From: JANSWP01 sp041941305
GTDB lineage: Bacteria > Bacteroidota > Bacteroidia > Chitinophagales > Saprospiraceae
DNA: 64,000 nt
Reading direction: 5' to 3'
Assembly: GCA_041941305.1 (NCBI GenBank)
Contig: JBGTQJ010000036.1
Coordinates: 30,789 to 94,788 of the forward strand
Shown here: positions 8,601-15,956 of the stretch, piece by piece
Layout: each line of letters opens with the position of its first letter
How positions within the stretch are numbered: position 1 is the stretch's first letter
Notes under the pieces: generated by a model
The model's database searches: none
The model's input: the letters and a program-made list of their open reading frames with translations, nothing else
Told to the model about the DNA's origin: nothing
Program-made: the position numbers and the translations under genes

Positions 8601-11306
8601 AAGCCCTACGTTTAGTTCCTTGTTTTTCAGCGGCTTACCATCTTCACCTAATAAAGCAAGCCGGATAGTTCCATCCTTACCAATGTCAAATCGCTTCTCT
8701 CCATATTTATTACTGGGAATGCTGATGCCAGCATAAGCAGGGTAGGGGCTATATTCCAGCTTTTGGTTGTTGGTGCTGAAGTCTCCCCCTTTTTCAAAAG
8801 CTCTGGTTCGAAATGAAGCCATTAATTTTCCAGGAGCATTCTTGTTATTTCTATAAATATTGGTTTCAAATTCCGCCTTTCCATTTTCATTAATTGAATT
8901 ATCAAAAATTACCATTGGCTCTGAATCCATTTTCCTGGCAGGATCATCAAATTCATAATTATTGAAATTCTTAAATGTGGTATTCATTTGTCGTACTTCA
9001 ACTTCAACAATGGCTTCCAAATTTTGTGCAGGTGCACCATGTAACCAATTTACCTGCAAATTGGCATTATAAGGCTCATTGGCAGCAGTCAGTTTTTCAT
9101 CACCAAAATCCAGGTTTATTTTAAGGCGATTGGGTTTGATAGTTTCAATTTTTAAAACCTTATCAAAAGTAGCACCTCCAGCTTTAACCTTTGCAATCCA
9201 GCTTCCTGTTGGAGCGTCTGACTTAGTTCCGACATGAATTGGATATACGCGATCCACATTTTCCATACTTACTCGCTTTTCATACAATTGTCCCCGGGGA
9301 TCATATAGCTCGAAGGTGATGGGATAGTTATTGGGTAACTTTTTAGTTTTATCGTCCAAAACAAAGTTCAAGAATAAAGAATCCCCTGGTCGCCAAACAC
9401 CCCGTTCACCATATATGAATCCTTTCAACCCTTTTTGAGCAACTGCACCACTAACATCGTAACGACTCAATGAGAGGGCATTGCCATCCAACATTTTCAG
9501 GTACCCAATTTGATTTCCCTGTTTTGCAATACAGACAAAGGGTTTTTTTGTCAGACTTAATTTCGCTAATCCCTGACCGTCAGTGTTTGCTGTTCCAATC
9601 AATTGCTGTTGATAATCATAGAATTCCAGAGAAGCACCAGAAATAGCCTCTGCTGTTTTTAAATCTGCAACAGCAACAAAATAACTTCCATCCTTTCCAT
9701 TTTTGGCAGTAATGCCCAAATCCGAAGCAATGACATTGCTTCTAACAAAGCGATCGTAATTGAAATAAGCAGGTTTACATGGATTATCTCTATGCGACCA
9801 TTCATAGTCTTGATAACGACCATTAATACCATACCATCCACCCCAAAAGCTTTTTATTTCACCATCTTCCTCTTCAAAATGATTGGAAGCAAAAACAGCA
9901 AGGTTTTCCTCCTCTTCTTGATTGGTATCTCCACAATCATATGTTGAAAATTCTGGTCGAAATCCAATCCTAACCTGATATATAGCATTAGGATCCTGAT
10001 TCATGAGAGATCTCAAATCAAGGGCATATCTAGTCCAGGCGGAGCTGTTGGCATCAGGATTCAGGCTTTGTAAATCAATTTTTTCTTGTAAAATTAGATT
10101 CCCAACCCGCTCTAAATCATAGGCTCCATCCATATCATTGGTTTGCAAAAATTGCAGGATATTGTTGTCATATATTTTCAAGACTTCAATAAGTACTGCA
10201 TTCAAACTCACGGCTTCGAAAGGAAAAATCAGCCCTTCTGAGTTTGGCATAATGACCCCTTTGCCAACTAAGCGGACCTGAGGTTCCAATTGTTCAAATG
10301 CCACTGTCCAAACACTTGCCTTCTTCATCTTGGTATTGTTGATATTGCGCAAACCTGCGTGCACTCGAATGGTTCTTTCCCCAGTAAGTCTTCCTCTGGG
10401 ATATATCCGGACATCATTTCCATCTAAGATAAATTCCATGCCTCCTCTGTAATCTGAAATGCTAACAAGTCCATCGAGGTTCTGTTCTTTTAAAATGGGA
10501 TCTGAAAAATGGAGCAAAATATAGATTCCATCTCCTTGTATGACTTTTGCTTCAGTTATTTTAAAATCATCCAAACCAGGAACTTCGACCGTCCTTTTTC
10601 CATCTTTATCAACTCCTAATGAATTTCCCTTCCAGGAAAGTTGAACTTCGGAAGCATTTTGACTTCTTTGTATTCCCGAAATGGTAAAATGATGGTTGAT
10701 TCCATTTCCCTCATGTCTCCAATCAATTGTCAAATCATTCCCTTTTTGTTTGTACCCTAAAATTTGTTCCACCGCCTCGTTATCAGCAACATCATAAGTC
10801 TTTACAACACCATTCAGGATTTGCTTTTCTAAATTTATTCCATCTTCAGATTGAAGGTTTTTCACATTCACGTTGAAACCTTGGTCCCTGGTTTTAAAAT
10901 CAAATTCAAAAGATACAGCATTTTTAGGTACACCATCAAACAATTTTTTTAGTGCTATCGTAGCGACATAAGATTGACCTGAGTTCAATTGTTCTTTCGG
11001 TTCAAATACCATTGTATATTCATCCTTCCAATAAGCTGTTCCTTCAACTGATGGACTAATATTGAAGACGCCTTTTTTTAGGTTTTCTCCAGCCTCATCA
11101 TCGGAAATTGGGGGAGAATTGAATCGAACTTTTATGGGGTCAGCCTTAGATATTATTCCAGAAGTATATGCATATACATAACTTTGAACTCCTGGTGGAA
11201 TTGGTCCTGCTTTTTGTTCAGTCTTGCAATTGCAAAAGATAAAGGCAAGCAGTAAGGAAAGAAATAAACAGCGGTTGTAATGAGCAATTTTCATTGGTTT
11301 TGACAT
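5688..11306 (-). CDS. Alpha-2-macroglobulin family protein (thioester type)
   Basis: An 1872-residue bacterial alpha-2-macroglobulin, a predicted periplasmic protease trap related to E. coli YfhM. The N-terminus has a basic start and hydrophobic run ending FIFCNCKTEQ, suggesting a lipoprotein, although the residues before the Cys are not a textbook lipobox. Macroglobulin-like domains follow, including the typical YGERGVWRPGDSL segment near residue 620. The thioester motif is intact: Cys1411-Ile-Glu-Gln1414 within YPHGCIEQTTSS. After it come the helical thioester-domain repeats (GGFAYWPG, GGFSDHG) and a C-terminal receptor-like beta domain. It is longer than YfhM (about 1650). In many bacteria the gene pairs with pbpC (PBP1C); no such neighbour is here. 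A second ATG at 11294 is an equally good start. Confidence 0.92.
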   Translation of the reverse strand: MSKPMKIAHYNRCLFLSLLLAFIFCNCKTEQKAGPIPPGVQSYVYAYTSGIISKADPIKVRFNSPPISDDEAGENLKKGVFNISPSVEGTAYWKDEYTMVFEPKEQLNSGQSYVATIALKKLFDGVPKNAVSFEFDFKTRDQGFNVNVKNLQSEDGINLEKQILNGVVKTYDVADNEAVEQILGYKQKGNDLTIDWRHEGNGINHHFTISGIQRSQNASEVQLSWKGNSLGVDKDGKRTVEVPGLDDFKITEAKVIQGDGIYILLHFSDPILKEQNLDGLVSISDYRGGMEFILDGNDVRIYPRGRLTGERTIRVHAGLRNINNTKMKKASVWTVAFEQLEPQVRLVGKGVIMPNSEGLIFPFEAVSLNAVLIEVLKIYDNNILQFLQTNDMDGAYDLERVGNLILQEKIDLQSLNPDANSSAWTRYALDLRSLMNQDPNAIYQVRIGFRPEFSTYDCGDTNQEEEENLAVFASNHFEEEDGEIKSFWGGWYGINGRYQDYEWSHRDNPCKPAYFNYDRFVRSNVIASDLGITAKNGKDGSYFVAVADLKTAEAISGASLEFYDYQQQLIGTANTDGQGLAKLSLTKKPFVCIAKQGNQIGYLKMLDGNALSLSRYDVSGAVAQKGLKGFIYGERGVWRPGDSLFLNFVLDDKTKKLPNNYPITFELYDPRGQLYEKRVSMENVDRVYPIHVGTKSDAPTGSWIAKVKAGGATFDKVLKIETIKPNRLKINLDFGDEKLTAANEPYNANLQVNWLHGAPAQNLEAIVEVEVRQMNTTFKNFNNYEFDDPARKMDSEPMVIFDNSINENGKAEFETNIYRNNKNAPGKLMASFRTRAFEKGGDFSTNNQKLEYSPYPAYAGISIPSNKYGEKRFDIGKDGTIRLALLGEDGKPLKNKELNVGLYKLEWRWWWDRGWDNLSRYNQSNHYNAVETIVATTDGKGEASWTTKVDSWGRYLVRVCDEEGGHCSGDIFYAGYPWYGDDNSNKKEAAMMSFASGKPKYEVGETIEINVPAGESGRVLITLETGTKVIDSQWDNATKGDNTFTFVATPEMAPTVYAHVSLIQPHAQSNNDLPIRMYGVVPIEVENPKTILKPGLKMASELKPMESFKVEVTEESGQDMSYTIAVVDDGLLDLTNFKTPNPHNSFYAREALGVKTWDVYDYVLGAYGGELERILSIGGDGEINRSADKKNANRFKPVVMNLGPFYLKKGKKATHELTMPNYVGSVRTMVVASNSNGSYGNTEKTTPVRKPLMVLGTLPRVLGPTETLKLPVSVFAMNKKVKNVSVSLSETSGLVKITSGKSKNLSFSKPGEQMIYFDLKVSEMVGIAQFKITASGGGESATQEIELDIRNPNPYVTNVYSGILEAGSSWEKTFEKVGIQGTNQGILEVSNIPPINLGSRLDYLIRYPHGCIEQTTSSGFPQLYVNQLLELNEKQRKEIPKNITATINRLKKFQTADGGFAYWPGQNNSSDWGSNYAGHFMLEAKALGYNLPPNMLNRWVKYQKKMARNWQPRDGGFSDHGHYNYNDLMQAYRLYTLALAEEPESGSMNRMRETEGLSLQAKWRLAAAYALIGKNEIANQIINQLPTEIQPYSELGGNYGSDLRDLGMILETLSLMSNTTDAAELVKDISEKLSADSWYSTQTTAYCLLSIGKFAKDGFSEDGLKFSYQSGNGKFENVGSNTPLININIPVDEMGNKQVSVKNPTNGLLYAKLILTGQPLIGDQSSASENLKMTINYQTMDGQNLDPSQLGQGTDFVAEVRIINPGTKGINYDEMALTQIFPSGWEILNSRMSDFSSFANTTKPEYQDIRDDRVYTYFDIKKNHQHVYRIQLNAAYQGRFYLPTVNCEAMYNNSIQAREPGKWVEVVAPSDI

Positions 11307-11867
11307 GATTTGAAAGTTTTGAAGAATTACAATATTAACGAAATCAGCTGCAATATGTCACAATGTTTGGGAAATGATTTTGTAAAAATAAGAAATGCGG
11401 GCGGGGAATTATTAAGCGTTTTTTATTAGCTATTTTTCGACTGCTCTTTCTGATGATACCTTTGCAGGCTGAAATGTTGGAAAGCTTAATGGGGTTGTCA
11501 GTTGCTAAGCCAGAGATAACACTTTTCAGTCCTTCTAATACCTCTTCCACAAAAGGAATAGCTCTTTGATAATAAATATTTCGTAAATTCTTAAAAAACA
11601 GAATAATAATTGGGTAAAGAGTAGAGGTGAGATTTATATTTTTAAATATAAGTAAAAAATAATTATTTATTTGTAAAATGTTTATTACTTTAGCTTTTAT
11701 TAAATCAAATTATCCCTCCAAAATTAGACCCTCCCAATTGCCATCAATCAATTTAAGAATTTATTCAAAAACAGGAAACCCAAATAGCTTAAGTCTATGA
11801 GTTATAATGATTTGTGCAGAAAATCAAAATGACTCAAGATTAAAGAATTAATCACAAATTAATCATT
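11307..11867. other. Divergent intergenic region, 561 bases
   Basis: This AT-rich spacer separates the divergent alpha-2-macroglobulin and T9SS-cargo genes and should hold both promoters. A near-consensus box (TAATATTG, minus strand) lies close to the first gene. A 68-codon reverse frame at 11344-11550 has no recognisable family or signal and I do not call it. The part from about 11560 to 11700 is almost pure A+T. Confidence 0.5.
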
Positions 11868-14198
11868 ATGAAAATGAAACAGCTCTATTCCATTCTATTT
11901 GTTGGATGCTGCGTATGCTTTTCAATAAGCCTACAGTCTCAAACAATTTCTCCAACACCCCAGGGGCAAAATTTTGTTGGTCCTCCTCAGGTCAACAATT
12001 TCCAAAAACAACTAATGCCAACCAAAGATGAGCCGGATGCAGAGAATGGTTCCTGTACGGATCTGGATGGAGACTTTTGTACACCTTGTGTTGATCCTCA
12101 ATCAGGATCCTCTCTGGCTTGCCACTTTTTTGAGAATGGCTGGGTGATGCCTATAGATGTTTCGGGCATTTCAGGTACTCAGGAAGTGACTCAAATTTGT
12201 TTGGATCAGGATAGCCAGGGAGCAGATCCACTGGTTGAAGTTAACTTATATTGTGATCCGGGGGGAGGGGCAGTACCTTTCAGGGATGGTGCATTTACGC
12301 CTATTGCTGCTCAAACCTATCAAGCATTAAATGCCAACTCGGGCACTTGTGTTTGCATTACCATTAATACGCCGCCCAGCATTGATGCTTCCTGTGGAAC
12401 GCTTTGGGTAGAATTTATTGTTCAAGGTGATCCCACATTCGGTTCTGCCTTTTTAAGTACTCCTTTATCCTGTAATGGAAATTTTGCGGATGGCACCGCA
12501 TCTTATATTTGGGCAAATACTTGTGCTATTACTAGTCCCGTATCCTTTGCAACTATAGGATTTCCCTTCCTGGATGGGATAGTATCTGCTGAATTGTGTC
12601 CAGCCGCGAGCGATCCTTGCGATCCTGACGTAGAAAAACCAAGCATCTCTTGTGCTTCCAATTTCAGTCAAAGCACTGATACTGGCGTATGCGATGCATC
12701 AGTCACCATTCCAAATCCCACCTACAGCGATAATTGCGCTATAGATAAAGTAGAATTCCGCTATAGAGAAGTAGATGGCAGTAATAATCCAATTGGTCCC
12801 TGGAGTAGCTGGATGGATGAGTCCAATAATACCCAGACCTTTGACGAAGGTCGCTGGAAAATCAGATGGCGCGCCACGGATACCTCTGGCAACAAAAAAG
12901 GTTGCAATCACTTTCTGGATGTGACGGATGATGAAGGTCCGGATATGCAATGTAAGGATGCTACGGTTTCATTAAGCGGAGGTAGCGGAAGCCTTAGCGT
13001 TTCGGACGTGGACGACGGAAGTACAGATAACTGTGGTATTACCAGCTTGGTCTTAGATGAAACTTCCTTTGATTGTACGGATCAGGGAACATTCTCTGTA
13101 ACGCTAACTGGTGAGGATGCTGCAGGCAATAGTGAAAGTTGTACTGCGGAGGTGACGGTAAATAGTGGGTCAGCTGTATCTGGTGATGTGGTCACTAATA
13201 ATGAAGGAACAGGCACTGGTTTTACCTTTAATTTTGTTAAGGTTGATCGTACTGGAGATTTATCCTGTATTCTTTTCATGGATTGGAATACTGCTGACGG
13301 TACGGCAACTATTGCTGACAATGATTATCTGGCGGGTTCAGGCGTACATATTTGGCCTCCTGGCAACGGTACATTCAGATACTCTATTGTTAGAACGGTG
13401 AAGGATGCAAATGTGGAACCTACAGAGAACTACTTTGTAGAATTTGATGGTTCTGCAACTGCCACTTCGGGGGAGGTAATTGCTGTGAATGATGATAATG
13501 GGGGTGGCTTGGTAGGAACCGGAGATTATGATTATTACAATTCAGATTTCGAGAAAAGCCAGATAGAAATATGTGATGGTAAAGACAATGACGGAAATGG
13601 TTTGATTGATGATGGCCTTGCAGCTGAAATTTACGTAGGTCATATTTTCTTGCGCAGCCAAAAGGATGTGTACAATTTCCCACCTTGTGTAGCTGCTCTG
13701 GATGGTAATTTACACATTGAAGGAAGAGATATTGTTGATTTGAGCCCACTTTCCAACTTGCAGGTTGTTGGAGGTTCGGTGACCATTCAAAATACTTCCC
13801 TGACCAATCTGTATGATTTGGAAATGTTGAATCAAGTGGCAATGGATATTGAAATTTCCAATAATGCTCAATTGGATAATTTGGATGACTTTGCTGTCAA
13901 AGTCCAAACTTTTGGTGCATTCCACTTTGAGCCAGGCTATGCCAATGAAATTTCCAAAGCCGTATTAAATATTTTCCCAAATCCTGCAAACGAGGTGCTG
14001 AATGTTCATTTTGAACATAATGCAAATGTGAGTGAAGTCAAGATTTATAACACTTTGGGAGAAATTGTTCATCAACAAAATCTTTTGGATGCAAATGCCA
14101 ATTTGATTATTGATACAAAAGATTTTTCAAGAGGGATGTACCTGGTTTCTGCAAAAGTTAATGGACAAGTGATTTCGAAGAAATTGATTTTAGAATAA
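11868..14198 (+). CDS. Secreted T9SS cargo with HYR-like, Calx-beta-like and MopE-like regions
   Basis: A 776-residue secreted protein. Residues 1-25 form a signal peptide (ILFVGCCVCFSISLQSQ). A Cys-rich N-terminal part of about 220 residues is followed by two HYR-like immunoglobulin-type modules (starting near EKPSISCASNF and DDEGPDMQCKD), a Calx-beta-like stretch with DWNTADGTATIADNDY, and a putative metal-binding motif of MopE type, ICDGKDNDGNGLIDDG. A leucine-rich, receptor-L-like stretch (LSNLQVVGGSVTIQNTSL) comes next. The last 75 residues are a type A T9SS sorting domain (NIFPNPANEVLNV, then GMYLVSAKVNGQ, ending KKLILE). It is therefore predicted to be exported by T9SS and attached to or released from the surface. 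Its ligand or substrate cannot be told. Confidence 0.85.
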   Translation: MKMKQLYSILFVGCCVCFSISLQSQTISPTPQGQNFVGPPQVNNFQKQLMPTKDEPDAENGSCTDLDGDFCTPCVDPQSGSSLACHFFENGWVMPIDVSGISGTQEVTQICLDQDSQGADPLVEVNLYCDPGGGAVPFRDGAFTPIAAQTYQALNANSGTCVCITINTPPSIDASCGTLWVEFIVQGDPTFGSAFLSTPLSCNGNFADGTASYIWANTCAITSPVSFATIGFPFLDGIVSAELCPAASDPCDPDVEKPSISCASNFSQSTDTGVCDASVTIPNPTYSDNCAIDKVEFRYREVDGSNNPIGPWSSWMDESNNTQTFDEGRWKIRWRATDTSGNKKGCNHFLDVTDDEGPDMQCKDATVSLSGGSGSLSVSDVDDGSTDNCGITSLVLDETSFDCTDQGTFSVTLTGEDAAGNSESCTAEVTVNSGSAVSGDVVTNNEGTGTGFTFNFVKVDRTGDLSCILFMDWNTADGTATIADNDYLAGSGVHIWPPGNGTFRYSIVRTVKDANVEPTENYFVEFDGSATATSGEVIAVNDDNGGGLVGTGDYDYYNSDFEKSQIEICDGKDNDGNGLIDDGLAAEIYVGHIFLRSQKDVYNFPPCVAALDGNLHIEGRDIVDLSPLSNLQVVGGSVTIQNTSLTNLYDLEMLNQVAMDIEISNNAQLDNLDDFAVKVQTFGAFHFEPGYANEISKAVLNIFPNPANEVLNVHFEHNANVSEVKIYNTLGEIVHQQNLLDANANLIIDTKDFSRGMYLVSAKVNGQVISKKLILE

Positions 14199-14235
14199 AA
14201 TTGTTCTATGGCATAGCGCCGCCAGGCGTATAAGA

Positions 14236-14274
14236 AAAAAAGGGTTTCCAACAAACTGTTGGAAACCCTTTTTT
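14236..14274. terminator. Bidirectional intrinsic terminator
   Basis: GGGTTTCCAACA (14242-14253) and its exact complement (14257-14268) form a 12-bp stem with a 3-base loop, flanked by an A-run on the left and a T-run on the right. It can end both the forward 11868 gene and the reverse rplT transcript. Confidence 0.85.
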
Positions 14275-14292
14275 ATAATAGAAAAAGTCTTC

Positions 14293-14640
14293 TTATCCTT
14301 TCACTCTGTCTACTACTGCTTTAAAAGTTTCAGGATGATTCATCGCTAAATCAGCGAGGACTTTTCGGTTCAAATTAACGTTGTTTTCTGATAATCTATG
14401 AATCAACTTAGAATAAGAGATTCCTTCCTGACGAGCTGCAGCATTGATTCTCGCAATCCACAATCTACGGAAAGCTCTTTTCTTATTTCTTCGATCACGA
14501 TAAGCATACTGTAATGCTTTTTCAACGGCGTTTTTGGCTACAGTCCAGACATTTTTTCTGGCACCCCAATAACCCTTAGCCATTTTCAAAATTTTCTTGC
14601 GTCTTCTTCGAGACGCTACTGCGTTTACCGAACGTGGCAT
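14293..14640 (-). CDS. rplT: Large ribosomal subunit protein bL20
   Basis: Ribosomal protein L20, 115 residues, an early 50S assembly protein that binds 23S rRNA. Recognised from MPRSVNAVASRRRRKKIL at the start, KGYWGARKNVWTVA, RDRRNKKRAFRRLWIARI and the C-terminal globular part with NRKVLADLAMNHPE. The ATG at 14640 is chosen because it begins the family-conserved MPRS; an in-frame extension to 14685 adds only non-conserved residues. It is the last gene of infC-rpmI-rplT, 82 bases after rpmI. Confidence 0.97.
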   Translation of the reverse strand: MPRSVNAVASRRRRKKILKMAKGYWGARKNVWTVAKNAVEKALQYAYRDRRNKKRAFRRLWIARINAAARQEGISYSKLIHRLSENNVNLNRKVLADLAMNHPETFKAVVDRVKG

Positions 14641-14722
14641 ATTAAAATACTTTTTAGTACAGTACGGAGATTCTGAATTATTCAAAATGCTTGTTTCCCG
14701 TACTCTCGTTAAAAAATGAGTT

Positions 14723-14920
14723 TTACTTCAAACAAAGAAGGTGTTTAATTCTTCCTTCATCTGCTTTACTAACGGTTGTAGCACCTCTTAGGCGCAATTT
14801 TGCCTTTTTGCTCTTGTTTCTCATCATGTGAGAAGTGAAGGCTTGAAACCGCTTTAGTTTTCCTGATCCGGTGCGTTTGAATCGCTTTTTTGCACTCGAA
14901 TGCGTCTTCATTTTTGGCAT
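14723..14920 (-). CDS. rpmI: Large ribosomal subunit protein bL35
   Basis: Ribosomal protein L35, 65 residues, the usual length. It starts with the family signature MPKMKTHSSAKKRFK and contains GSGKLKR and SHMMRNKSKKAK. The start at 14920 is fixed by that signature; the longer in-frame reading from 14986 is not used. Between it and infC lies a 13-bp stem-loop that may regulate distal expression. Confidence 0.97.
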   Translation of the reverse strand: MPKMKTHSSAKKRFKRTGSGKLKRFQAFTSHMMRNKSKKAKLRLRGATTVSKADEGRIKHLLCLK

Positions 14921-14974
14921 GATAAAATGCATTTTGTTAAAAAGAGGCGCGAAGATAAAAAAATGGCTATAAAA

Positions 14975-15011
14975 TACAAAGTTCAAGCAGAGAATCTACT
15001 TGAACTTTGTA
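14975..15011 (-). promoter_or_regulatory. Stem-loop with U-rich tail between infC and rpmI
   Basis: TACAAAGTTCAAG (14975-14987) and CTTGAACTTTGTA (14999-15011) pair perfectly, 13 bp with an 11-base loop. Read on the minus strand, the hairpin is followed by TTTTATAGCCATTTTTTT. It lies 40 bases after the infC stop and 54 bases before rpmI. This is the layout of an attenuator or partial terminator that could set the L35/L20 level relative to IF-3; regulation itself is inference. Confidence 0.6.
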
Positions 15012-15051
15012 GGTATTATTTAAACACACTCTTAGTCTTCAAAATACAAGA

Positions 15052-15669
15052 TTATTTTTCAGTAGAAGCTGGTTTTTTCTTTTTCGGTACTTTTTTAGGA
15101 CTGACGATTACAATCATTCTTCGACCTTCCATTTTTGGTAATGCTTCAGCTGCACCATGTTCCTCCAATTCTTTCAAAAACCTAAGCAGTAAAAGCTCCC
15201 CACGATCTTTAAAAACAATGGTACGTCCGCGAAAGTGAACATAAGCTTTCACTTTGGCTCCCTCTTCAAGGAATTTCTTAGCATGACGTAGTTTGAATTC
15301 AAAATCGTGATCATCCGTATTTGGACCAAAACGGATTTCCTTTACAACTGTTTTCTGGGCTTTCGCCTTCATTTCCTTTTCCTTCTTTTTTCGTTCGTAA
15401 AGAAATTTGTTGTAATCAATAATTCGAACTACAGGTGGGTTTGCTTTGGGTGAGATTTCAACGAGATCGAGTTCCAACTCTTCTGCCCACTTTCGGGCCT
15501 GGTGTGTATCATAAACACCTGATTCAACTTGATAACCTGCAATCTCGCTTACCTTATCTAAATTGTCTCCGACCAACCGAACTTCAGGAATTCGGATTTG
15601 ATAATTGACTCTAAATTGAAATTTGGGTTCTCTGGATTGTCGGTTATTTTTAATTCTTCTTCTAGCCAA
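15052..15669 (-). CDS. infC: Translation initiation factor IF-3, TTG start
   Basis: IF-3, 205 residues, which binds the 30S subunit and checks start-codon choice. Conserved segments: RIPEVRLVGDN, LVEISPKANPPVVRIIDYNKFLYE (N domain), then KEIRFGPNTDDHDFEFKLRHAKKFLEEG and VHFRGR (C domain). The C-terminus is a Lys-rich tail. The only start that keeps the N-terminus is TTG at 15669 (next in-frame ATG is internal, near residue 96). Non-standard starts are known for infC in other bacteria, where IF-3 represses its own weak start codon; the same is likely here. The usual upstream neighbour thrS is absent; clpC lies upstream instead, behind its own terminator. Confidence 0.95.
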   Translation of the reverse strand: MARRRIKNNRQSREPKFQFRVNYQIRIPEVRLVGDNLDKVSEIAGYQVESGVYDTHQARKWAEELELDLVEISPKANPPVVRIIDYNKFLYERKKKEKEMKAKAQKTVVKEIRFGPNTDDHDFEFKLRHAKKFLEEGAKVKAYVHFRGRTIVFKDRGELLLLRFLKELEEHGAAEALPKMEGRRMIVIVSPKKVPKKKKPASTEK

Positions 15670-15768
15670 ATGAAAATTTTATTAGTCCTTTATGTGCTGT
15701 TCAGGGTTGAAACATTCTTGAATTAAATGATTTGGATGTTCAGCCAAGAGCATTTTTTTATTAACACA

Positions 15769-15801
15769 AAAAGGATGGTTATAAAATAAGAATATCCTTT
15801 T
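15769..15801 (-). promoter_or_regulatory. Weak stem-loop in the infC leader region
   Basis: AAAAGGAT (15769-15776) pairs with ATCCTTTT (15794-15801). On the minus strand the stem is followed by TTGTG and a later T-run (TAAAAAAATG region). It lies 100 bases upstream of infC in a 287-base gap. It could be a leader attenuator, but eight pairs with a 17-base loop is weak. Confidence 0.25.
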
Positions 15802-15886
15802 AATACGGATTAAAACCAAAAAGTTCGCAATAAAAGCAATCTAAATTAAAAAAAAATTAAATTACGGCTAAGTATTCGCAAAGAAA

Positions 15887-15926
15887 AAGGTCAATGCCAG
15901 ATAATATTTTATCAGACATTGACCTT
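15887..15926 (-). terminator. Intrinsic terminator of clpC
   Basis: AAGGTCAATG (15887-15896) pairs perfectly with CATTGACCTT (15917-15926), with further inner pairing GATAA/TTATC. Read on the minus strand it is followed by TTTTTCTTTG. It starts 31 bases after the clpC stop. Confidence 0.8.
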
Positions 15927-15956
15927 ATTTAGTTTATTTTATGCTTGATTCAACAA

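Noticed and set aside
11344..11550. Reverse 68-codon frame in the divergent spacer
   Set aside because: No family, signal peptide or conserved pattern seen; spacer is expected to hold two promoters.
13420..13842. Reverse 140-codon frame
   Set aside because: Antisense to the T9SS-cargo gene; the His/Gln/Ser-rich product is typical of a shadow of a coding strand.
14293..15669. Annotating infC-rpmI-rplT as part of a thrS operon
   Set aside because: No thrS lies upstream; clpC with its own terminator is there instead.
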